In this document: positions 26,501-38,500 of the stretch, piece after piece | Layout: every line of letters starts with the position of its first letter | How positions within the stretch are numbered: the first letter of the stretch is position 1 | Assembly (NCBI GenBank): GCA_026874595.1 | Contig: CM049308.1 | Location: 53,703,624 to 53,767,623 of the forward strand | Length of the DNA: 64,000 nt | Source of the DNA: Sipunculus nudus | Lineage: Eukaryota; Annelida; Sipuncula; Golfingiida; Sipunculidae | Direction: 5' to 3' | Translations under genes and position numbers: made by a program | Notes under the pieces: model-generated | Seen by the model: only the letters and a program-made list of their open reading frames with translations | Database searches by the model: none | What the model was told of the DNA's origin: nothing

Positions 26501-29500
26501 ATGAACCCATCAGTATGCTTTAATTATTATAAAATATGAAGCACATTATGGATAAATAAAGACACAATTAAAAATTGTGAAATCTAAATCAAGTATTATT
26601 TTTAGATATTTATTGTTTTGCAGATTTAAAAGATATATTTTTGTGGTAAAAAATAAATAAACATTTGTATGCATGATGTGGTGTTATCTGACAAGATTGA
26701 GATTTATGATGATGCAATTGAGAATTATGAATCAACTTTTATATTCAGATATATATGTTAAATTGGAAATGTATAAAAATATAAACTTAAATTAGAAAAT
26801 AATTGATAAAAAAATCAGGATTTAATACAAACATTTGTTCATTATTTTCCTGCCTCAGCAGAATTTGAGATCAGGCTTTGTTTGCCCTGTTTTATGTTGT
26901 TAATTAGCTATATTTTAACTGTATACATTTCATAAAAAAATACATATATATTTAATAATATATATTATACAAAAATAGATGCAATTGAACAAATGTGTAA
27001 ACTACTGAAATGTCAACAGTTAATCGAAAAACCAACTAATGATCATGGTAATAGTCCAGATCATTTGTTCACAAACTGCTCACATGCTTTAGTTTCAACA
27101 TTAGGAAACACATGGTCAGGTCACAAAATATTTTTTGCAACAATTTCTTGCTCATCAATACAAACCAATCATATAAACCAACCATGGCCTTTATTACCTC
27201 TTCCTCTTACACTTTATCTCCATTAGATATTATTTTAGATTTTTACCTTCAAGGTTAACGTCAGCTGAGCACAGAGACCCATAGGTCCCTTGTTTTTAAT
27301 ATTATAGTCAGATAATAACCATGGTAGTACAAAAAAATTCTTTTTAGTACACAATACACACAGTGCTCAATCCTTGACTTTTCATGTTTTTAATTCAATC
27401 ATTCTGGGCCCAAAAAGTGCCATTTCGAGCCATTTTGGGACTTTGAATGTGGTTTCCTCAAAATTTGTTCAGTCTGTGCGTGTCCCAGGTGTGACAGAAA
27501 TGGATGCTAAATTTTATTCATTTATTCAACATGTTCAAAGACTTTAGTAGTTTTGTAAATCCCTCTTTTGCAGGAATCAAATAGTAGACAATGTCTATAA
27601 TTTTTCAAGGTGTCATAATTCCTTGAATTCCTTGTTAAGTTGGTGCATGTGACCAGTCTGGACAGACATATTCCTTTAACGTGGACTTATATAGGAGATG
27701 GTACTTTGTCATGTTAGAGTGAACTTTAAGGGGTGCAAAAATCTAAATTATTAAGAATTTAACCTCAGATGAACTCTCAAAATCAAATTCAAGGTCAAGC
27801 TTTATGTAAAATCTGACGGTGTTCACGTCCTGATGGCAATAACTACTTACATATTCATGCTACAGGCTTAGGGATGGTATCCACAGTTAGCCTGGATGCA
27901 GTGTGGATGTGCACAGGCCACAGGACATTCGATATTTGATATTGACTTGAATTTTTCTGTCTCTTGAGAATCAGCAAAACATAGTCCTTCACTTTTAATG
28001 AAAAAAGTTGTCTAAAAGATACCAAAATTTCCCCGAATTCTGTAAATAGCAGTTTTGTTCCAAGCTAGATCATTCAATACACATGCTACATTTGCCCAAT
28101 TCCTGAAGGTTTTCCATCACACATAATCTTGTGCTGATTACATACATTTTAGTATCAACTATCTTTCTGAAAGGGGGAATGTTGAACTTTATTGTAACCC
28201 TGGACGAAAGTCAGGGTACTTCAGTGAAGCGGTTGTTGCGCGTCCACCACAGCACCTGCCGCAGACACTTCTTGTGTGCACTCTACCGATCACAAAACCC
28301 AACCAAATCATTTCATAATTGATACAGGCGTTACTTATGGTAAGTCCTGGATCGCTATTGATTTTGGGGGTATATCGGCCAATTAGTGTTCCTTTGGGTG
28401 GTTTAGAAACCCTTATCTCAGGAGTAAAATCTATGAAAGTGCATATATCTAACTCAAAATGGCTTCTACAGCCAGGGTATGTATTGTGGACATATAGGAA
28501 ATCATGTATACTGAACACGCTGGTGATGTAAAATATGACCTTGAACTTGACCTTGACCTTTGACGATGTTGACGTACCACTTTTTTGGGCGTAAGTTATA
28601 GAATTTCAGTTATCTTGCTTATATAATAGCACCTACAGCCAGAGTATGTATTAAAGACATATAGGGAATCATATGTGCTGAATACTTAGTTTGTTTATGT
28701 CAAATCTGACCTTGACCTTGAATCTAACAAACCCCTCTTTTGGCCATAATTTCCATAGACATAGCTGAACATGATGTTGATGTCAGATTAGATGTTGAAA
28801 TTGACCTTCATGTGTATTGATGCCACGGTGCTATGTGATATTAAGGAATGATGGATATTTGTTTATTTTATTATGCGGCGATGGACATAAGGGCATATGG
28901 ACATACACCCAAGCAATTGTGGGCAATCGATCATCACTCATTTATTCTATCTTTGCTGGATTCTTTATCTGTTGGTTCATTAAGTAACCAAATAACACTA
29001 TTAACTCATAACTTCATTTATTTATTAACACATGAATCGGTTAATAATACAATGTAACACTTAATCTGTCCATTTGTCTAATGTCAAGTAATAGCCCATC
29101 CAGTTTAACAGTATTTTTTTCTATGCCTAATATTTTTTTTTTGTTAAAAAATGTTTCGGTTTGATTCTCTTTTTTTCAAGCTACCAAAATATTGTTTATA
29201 TAACAATGACAATGTCTTTCTCCATTTTAAGAGTGATTTTTTTATTTTTAATTGCTCGAAGTCGGTGCCGTATACACGAGTAGAGTCAGGACTGAGCCAT
29301 TTTTCCAAGATTTCCTATTTTTAAAATCGCAGGGAAAGGGAATGAAACTTTGTCCTACTAGAATGAGCTAATAGAGTGGTGCTAGAGCCTAGGATACTAA
29401 TTACACACTTATAGCAATCCATATTATGCCCTTTCATGTGGTGACCTTGAATTTGACATTTGGTGACCTTGAAAGGTCAAATCCAAGGTGAGCAATGTCA

Positions 29501-32500
29501 AAATTTCAAAGATTGTTGTCTGAAACTACCAGTTAGATTATTTTAAAATTTGGTATGGAGCTTCCTCATGTTCCTCATGTTCCTTGGGACAACCATTGTT
29601 CACAGCTTTAAAATAGAAATATTAATATTAGTACTTTTAGGGGGGGGAGGTTACATCTCTGAAACTGCTACAGATATGGATGTAGTTACTATCGAACACA
29701 CACACACACACAGATTTGGGCTGCTCTCTCAAAAAAAAATTCCAATAACGATAACGTTTTTCTTATATTGTGGCAATCAAACACCCAGAGTACATGCCTG
29801 TATTTTTTTCAAGGGACATTGACAGATACTTATTTAAAGAAAGATGTAGGGTAACCTGCAGGGCCCGTGGCCCTATTTTTAACTCCCCCACGATAGCCCT
29901 TGAGCTATTGTTATGGGGCAGTGTCTGGCGTTGTCTTCGTCTTCGTTGTTAGCAATTTTTTCAAAGATCTTCTCCTCCAAAACTACTGGTTGGATTCCTT
30001 TCAAATTTGGTACAGAGCTTCCTGGAGACAATGTTTATCAAGTTTGTTCACAGTTTTCAAAAATTTTGATTTTTGAATTTTTTATGAATTTTGGAAATAC
30101 TGAAATTTTCCCTATATGTAGCATGAGGAGCAGTTTTCAAAGATCTTCTCTGAAACTACCAGTCGGGTTCCTTTCAAATTTGGTGTGTGGCTTCAGTGTC
30201 AGAGTATCTACAAAGATTGTTCATATTTTTTTAAGTGAAAAGGATTTTCAAATTTTTAATATATCAAAATATTTCTCCTTTCATCATGTTCATTGACCAT
30301 TTTATTACCTGTTGCATCCAATTTCCTGTGTGTGGCAAAATTTGGTGCAATACCGGTGAGCTAACAGGGCCGCTGGTCCTATTTTTTTTCTCTCACAGCA
30401 CACAAACAAGACAACTTGGCCAGTAGCGATCTGCCTCATGATGTTGGGATCACACCACCAATGGGAGTACACATGGAACCCAAAGTCTGGATTAACAGGT
30501 CATCCACTCCATCACTCGTACATGTCAACCCAGACAACTTTGCCAGTAATGATGAGCCTCATGATGATGGGACCTCAACTCCAATGGTAACAGCGTGCAG
30601 CATCCAGAAAGACAAGTCATCCACTCCTTCACTCATACAAATCAACCCAGACAACTTGGCCAGTAACGATGTGCCTCATGATGTTGGGACCTCAACACAA
30701 ATGGTAACAGAGTGCAGCATCCAGATTGACAGGTCATCCACTCCTTCACTCGTACAAATCAACCCAGACAACTTGGCCAGTAATGATCTGCCTCATGATG
30801 TTGAGACCTCAACGCCAATTGTAACAGAGTGCAGCATCCAGATTGACCAGTCACCCACTTCTTCACCCATACAAATCAACCCAGACAACTTAGCCAGTAA
30901 CGATCTGCCTTATGATGTTGGGACCTCAACGCCAATGGTAACTGAGTGCAGCATCCAGATTGACAAGTCATCCACTCCTTCACTCGTACAAGTCAGCCCA
31001 GACAACTTGGCCAGTAACGATGTGCCTCATGATGTTGGGACCTCAACGCCAATGGTAACAGAGTGCAGCATCCAGATTGACAGGTCATCCACTCCTTCAC
31101 TCATACAAATCAACCCAGACAACTTGGCCAGTAACGTTCTGCCTCATGATGTTGGGACCTCAAAGCCAATTGTAACAGAGTGCAGCATCCAGATTGACCA
31201 GCCACCCACTTCTTCACCCATACAAAAAAACCCAGACAACTTGGCCAGTAACGGTGTGCCTTATGATGTTGGGACCTCAACGACAATGGTAACAGAGTGC
31301 AGCATCCAGATTGACAAGTCATCAACTCGTTCACTCGTACAAGTCAACCCAGACAACTTGGCCAGTAACAATCTGCCTTATGATGTTGGGACCTCAATGC
31401 CAATGGTAACAGAGTCCAGCATCCAGATTGACCAGTCACCCACTTCTTCACTCGTACAAATCAACCCAGACAACTTGGCCAGTAACGATGTGCCTCATGA
31501 TGTTGGGACCTCAATGCCAATTGTAACAGAGTGCAGCATCCAGATTGACAAGTCATCCACTCCTTCACTCGTACAAGTCAACCCAGACAACTTGGCCGGT
31601 AACGATCTGCCTCTTGATGTTGGGATCTCAACGCCAATGGTAACAGAGTGCAGCATCCAGATTGACAGGTCATCCACTCCTTCACTTGTACAAGTCAACC
31701 CAGACAACTTGGCCAGTAACGATCTGCCTCATGATGTTGGAACCTCAACGCAAATGGTAACAGAGTGCAGCATCCAGATTGACCAGTCACCCACTTCTTC
31801 ACTCGTACAAATCAACCCAGACAACTTGGCCAGTAACGATCTGCCTTATGATGTTGGGACCTCAACGCCAATTGTAACAGAGTGCAGCATCCAGATTGAC
31901 AAGTCATCCACTCCTTCACTCGTACAAGTCAACCCAGACAACTTGGCCAGTAACAATGTACCTCATGATGTTAGGACCTCACAGCCAATGGTAACAAAGT
32001 GCAGTATCCAGATTGACCAGTCACCCACTTCTTCACTCGTACAAATCAGCCCAGACAACTTGGCCAGTAACGATCTGCCTTATGATGTTGGGACCTCAAC
32101 GCCAATGGTAACAGAGTGCAGCATCCAGATTGACAAGTCATCCACTCCTTCACTCGTACAAGTAAACCCAGACAACTTGGCCAGTAACAATCTGCCTTAT
32201 GATGTTGGGACCTCAACGCCAATGGTAACAGAGTCCAGCATCCAGATTGATCAGTCACCCACTTCTTCACTCGTACAAATCAGCCCAGACAACTTGGCCA
32301 GCAACGATGTGCCTCATGATGTTGGGACCTCAATGCCAATTGTAACAGAGTGCAGCATCCAGATTGACAAGTCATCCACTCCTTCACTCGTACAAGTCAA
32401 CCCAGACAACTTGGCCGGTAACGATCTGCCTCTTGATGTTGGGACCTCAACGCCAATGGTAACAGAGTGCAGCATCCAGATTGACAGGTCATCCACTCCT

Positions 32501-35500
32501 TCACTCGTACAAGTCAACCCAGACAACTTGGCCAGTAACGATCTGCCTCATGATGTTGGAACCTCAACGCCAATGGTAACAGAGTGCAGCATCCAGATTG
32601 ACCAGTCACCCACTTCTTCACTCGTACAAATCAACCTAGACAACTTGGCCAGTAACGATCTGCCTTATGATGTTGGGACCTCAACGCCAATTGTAACAGA
32701 GTGCAGCATCCAGATTGACAAGTCATCCACTCCTTCACTCGTACAAGTCAACCCAGACAACTTGGCCAGTAACGATGTGCCTCATGATGTTGGGACCTCA
32801 ATGCCAATGGTAACAGAGTGCAGCATCCAGATAGACAAGTCATCCACTCCTTCACTCGTACAAGTCAACCCAGACAACTTGGCCAGTAACAATCTGCCTT
32901 ATGATGTTGGGACCTCAACGCCAATGGTAACAGAGTGCAGCATCCAGATTGACAAGTCATCCACTCCTTTACTCGTACAAGTCAACCCAGACAACTTGGC
33001 CAGTAAAGATGTGCCTCATGATGTTGGGACCTCAACGCAAATGGTAACAGAGTGCAGCATCCAGATTGACAGGTCATCCACTCCTTCACTTGTACAAGTT
33101 AACCCAGACAACATGGCCAGTAACGATCTGCTTCATGATGTTACTCCACAGATTGTTGAAGATTTGCAAGGACCAGTCAACTATGATGCAGGTGAAATGT
33201 TTATCATAAATTTCAAAAGTATTGAATGTTCTTTTTTTGATAAAGGTTATTTAATCTAAAGTAAACTATTTATTAAGCACATGATCTTTTTAGAATGCCA
33301 GTATTATTTACAAGTATCTACACCATTACAGTATTCATGACACTGATATCGTGAAAAAAGTTTCTGACTAGCATATCCTTCATGACTTGCTAAAGAGCAG
33401 CCGTTCCTCGCATATGTTTTGAACAGGAATAGTTGAAATATTCCTGTACCACAAGGTATCCTTAGTCCAGGAACTCCCTCTACATAAGTTTTACAGAACA
33501 TGCAGGACTGATTACCATAGTGTTGAAAACATTTTGTCTGTTGCAGTTGAAGCCAGCGCTGACGATGATGCAGACAGTGACGTTTTTCCTATGCCTAACA
33601 TCTCCAGGGTAATTAGAACACACACTATCACAAAAGTGCAAACAAGGGTTCGCAAATTTAAAACTTTAAGATATTTTTGCCGCAACAGTGCATTGAGCTG
33701 AAAAACAAGTATGATATGAACAAATTCTGAAGATATTAAAAAATCACTGTTCCACAGGTTAACCTATGGCTTCAAAGGGTGAACAAAAAAATAAAAAAAA
33801 TTATCTTTGTTTGTGGGTTGGATATAAATATGGTTCAAGGAACTTTAGCTTTATAGATGATTGTGTTTATCACAGACGACGAAAACCTAGGCAAGATGTT
33901 GTAATATGGTAATAATGTTGATTTTCCACAGTTCCAAAGAAGAGACGAACAAATCATACAGCAGACAGAGGCAACCGTCACAGAACAAACAGAAGGCATT
34001 GAAATATGTAAGAATCAAATTGTACCTACCCCACTCACTGAAATACAACTTTCTGCCTTTTCTTCAGTCCTCATTAATATCAATTGTGACACTTAACAAA
34101 TAATTTCTATGACTGACTAGTTAGTAGCAATTTATTGTTTTTTCATATTTTCAGTTGAGTGGCTCTTCATTTTTGTTTTGATTACAGTCAACCATTTAAT
34201 CTATTTTACCATTTTCAGCGCAGAAATCACCAATCCTAGTGGATCAAACACTGAAAGAAGGTTTGAAACAACATTACTGTGTGTTCTGCCACAAACTTCA
34301 AAAGAAGATTTCGAGACACTTGTTGCAACAGCATACAAATGAACAGGAAATAGCAAAGTTGCCAGAACTACCAAAAGTGAAAGGGGAGCTATACTACAAA
34401 ATCAAGTCCCTTCGTGACAAGGTTTTGCATAAGCTAGAAAAACAAGGTGACTTTGAATACAACATGAATGTTCTAAAGGACAAAAAGGGAACATTACTGG
34501 TCTCCAGAAGACCAGCGGAGGACGGAAAACTTTTACACACAGATTATCTTCCATGTCGTTACTGTCTCGGATTTTACGTAAAAAAAGAAATTTGGAGGCA
34601 TGCGAAAACTTGCGAGCAAAGAGCCAATTTATTACCAAATAGTCCGGATGAGAGAAAGGAAGAAAGGACATTTACAAGGGACTGTGAATTGCTACTGTAT
34701 GGTGCCGGAGTGCGTCCAGAGTCCTGGACAGGAAGCGAGGATTGTGACCAAAACTTCCAAGTATATGTTCTCAACACCCTGCAGGAGGGAGATGTGGCAA
34801 GAGCGATTAGAAATGATTATTCCCTAAAGTTATTGGGCTCAGCATGGTACACCAAGCTGGGAAGAGCTTGAGCTTCAGAAATTCGAAGTAGACTGCGCCT
34901 TCTCGGCAGGCTGAAACTCGCTCTGATTGCGCAAAAGATCACCACAGACTTTGATATAACCAAGCCCTTCTTTTTGGTTATAAAACCTGACCTCTTCGAT
35001 AAAATTGCTTCTGCTGTCAAGTCTCTGGGGGTTGTGGCTTCTGGTGAAACTCTCAATGGGCTCCAGAGGTTTGAAAAGCCTGGAAACGTGGTGAAATTGG
35101 GACACTACCTTAAAAAGGTATTTGAGCCAACTACTGGATCTCCTGAAAGTTTTTGAACTTATGGATAAAACAACCATACTCTTCTCAACCATTTCAATTC
35201 TGGTTAATTTGTAATGTTTATTGTACTTTCATTAAAGTAATCTATCTGTCAACTATATACATAATAAAAATGAAATTAATCATTATATCTCAAGTAAAAC
35301 AATTTTTTAAGTGAGTCAATGTTTAATCAGTTTCACTCATAATGTCTGACCAGTAGCAATATTTAACGACTGCTATAAGAATCCACCTAGTTATCATTTC
35401 TAATCTAGCTCTTTGTCCTAAAAATTACTTCCTTATTATATGTTATTGCACAGACCTCCTTTGAGGAGGCCAAAAGCCTACACTCTGAGAGGTTATTTAT

Positions 35501-38500
35501 TCAATTGCAATTAATATCTTGGTAGGTAGATGGAATTCCCATAGGTAGATAAACATTATAGATGCTTCATGGTATCAGCCAAAACTTTTATCATAGTCAT
35601 GGACTCATAGTCTGGTTAATATATGAGCCAGTTAACTACTGTAGTCACAGAAGAAACTCCTTATAATCAAATGCTAATGCTGAACCTATTGGCAAATAAT
35701 AATGCTAATTATGTGTGTATGAATATAATATTCATTGCAATCACTTCTTGATCATTGTTTAAGCTGGCACTACTGAAGAAAGCACATGCAATACGACACC
35801 ACAACAACTCTGACAAGAACAATGCTTCAGACTTCCTGGAAATATTCAACAGTGAGTGGTCCGATAACCTTGCCAGTGTTGCTCGCCAGAATGCAGCAGA
35901 AATCAGATACAATAAGAAGGAGCATCTTCCCCTCACCAGTGACCTGATCAAACTGAAGGTATGTAGATTCTCAGGTACGCATATGATTTGTACTGTGTAG
36001 AATTATATTTATCTTAAAATGAATAGAGGATCTCATACGAGTTTCGATTTGTTATCAGATTTATGAAACGAGCCGAAGGATTCTCCATTTTAACGAGCTA
36101 AAGCTCGTTAAAATGGAGAATCTTTGGCAAGATTCATAAATCTGATAACAAATGGGAACAAATTTGAGATCCTATTTATCACATGACATTGAAAATAAAA
36201 AGATTTCATTGAAAAAAACAACAGTTTATTCCATAGCTTACCCTCCACAGTACTACAGGCTGATATGAGATTAGGGCACAGAATGATAATCCATGACCCC
36301 ATACTAGCCAGCTACCACCCATACTAGCCACCCGTGGCGCCCCCTAGTGGTCACAGCTAACAAGGCCAGCTCAGTACCTCCACCTGCTGGCCTTCTAGGC
36401 AATTGACCTCGGCGCATGTGCGCAGAAAATCATCCTCTCCTCCGTTTGCAGCCATCTTGCAAGGACTGTAGATTTTTGCTCTTGCCCTTTTGGATTGGTA
36501 TTTGTGTGGTTTTCAACATACAGGTTTGGACTATCCACCCACAGTTGTTCCCAGGAGTACAGTATAGTATAAAATTGACCCATTATTTTGTGTCTGCAGC
36601 AAAAGACACGCTACTGAGACTTGGTGGTAGATTCGCCCCGGCCCGGTATATGCTAAACCACCTATTATTGCTCACTCTATATACTTTGTTCTATACTTGT
36701 TTCTCGCATCCCTTGTCCGTAAATAACACTTCTAGTCCATAGTATATGTGTGATTCACTGTTCAGAGAGAACACTATCATGTCTTCTGTTTCGGAGGGAC
36801 CCATGACAAGGCATTCCTGTCCTTCGTGTTCATTGAAAACTTTGTGCAGGAGCGAGGTACACAATATGTGTTTTTATGCCCCCGCCACAAAGTGGCCGGG
36901 GCATATAGTTTTACCCATGTCCGTCATTACGTCCTTCCGTCCTTCCGAAATAAAACAGTTGTACGGACTTTTTTTCGCAATGCCTGCAGATACTGGCCAG
37001 ATTTTTGGTGTGTGGGCAGATAATGACCAGTTACAGATCGAGTTTGAGTTTCGTCCTGGTTAACTCCTTTTGACCGTTTGACGGCTCCTTAACTTAGAAA
37101 ATTTCATGAAAAATAGAAATTTTCATGACAAATACACATGTACGGACTTTTTTTCGCAATGCCTGCAGATATTGGCCTGATTTTTGGTGTGTGGGCAGAT
37201 AATGACCAGTTACAGATCTAGTTTGGGTTTCGTCCCAGTTGACCTACTTTTGACTGTTTTACGGCTCCTTAACTTAGAAAATTTCATGAAAAATATAAAT
37301 TTTCATGACTAATACACATGTACGGACTTTTTTTTCGCAGTGCCTGCAGATATTGGCCTGATTTTTGGTGTGTGGGCAGATAATGACCAGTTACAGATTG
37401 AGTTCGCGTTTCGTCCCAGTTGACCTATTTTTGACCGTTTAACGGCTCCTTAACTAAGAAAATTTCATGAAAAATATAAATTTTCATGACTAATACACAT
37501 GTACAGACTTTTTTTGCAATGCCTGCAGATATTGGCCTGATTTTTGGTGTGTAGGCAGATAATGACCAGTTACAGATCGAGTTCGCATTAAGTCCCCCTT
37601 GACCTACTTTTGACGGTTTTACGGCTCCTTAACTTAGAAAACTCCATGAAAAATATAAATTTTCATGACAAATACACATGTACGGATTTTTTTTCGCAGT
37701 GCCTGCAGATATTGGTCTGATTTTTGGTGTGTGGGCAGATAATGACCACTTACAGATCAAGTTCGCGTTTCGTCCCAATTGACCTACTTTTGACCATTTT
37801 ACGGCGCCTTAACTTAGAAAATTTCATGAAAAATATAAATTTTCATGACAAATACACATGTACTGACTTTTTTTTGCAATACCTGCAGATATTGGCCTCA
37901 TTTTTGGTGTGTGGGCAGATAATCACCAGTTACAGATTGAGTTCATGTTTTGTCCCAGTTGACCTACTTTTGACCGTTTCACGGTGGTCTAACATAGAAA
38001 ATTTCATAAAAAAGTGCACATGTACGGACTTTTTTTCGCAATGCCTGCAGATACAGGTTTGATTTTTGGTGTGTAGGCAGATAATGACCAGTTACAGATC
38101 AAGTTCTTGTTTTGTCTCATTTGACCTACTTTTGACCATTTGACTGCTCCTGAACATAGAAAGTTTCATGAAAAATAGAAGATTTCATAACAAATGCAAA
38201 TGTACCAACTTTTTTTCCTCAATGCCTGCAAATACCACCCTGATTTTTTATGTGTGAGCAGATAATGACAGTTGCAGATCGAGTTTGCGTTTCATCCCCG
38301 TTGACCTACTTTTCATTGTCTTGCGGCTCCTAAACATACAAAATTTCATGAAAGACAGAAATTTTTATGGAAAATGCACATGTATGGACTTTTTTTCACA
38401 GTGCCTGCAGATACTGGCCTGATTTTTGGTGTGTTGCTTGATAATGACCCATAACAGATCGAGTTTGCATTTTGCCCTTGTTGACCTACTTTTGACCATA

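Noticed and set aside
31110-32526. Minus-strand frames in the coding repeat (e.g. DDLSIWMLHSVTIG...)
   Set aside because: Mirror readings of the 117-bp unit; the plus frame has splice-compatible neighbours, the minus frames do not.
30416-33259. The 947-codon frame as a complete single-exon protein
   Set aside because: Its first codon is TTG, the frame is open back to an acceptor at 30397-30398, and the region after 33191 follows a good donor (GCAG|GTGAAA) and reads like intron.
36416-36742. Open frame at 36416-36742 as a gene
   Set aside because: It lies in the 5' untranslated part of the DIRS-type element, ahead of the gag start, and has no domain.
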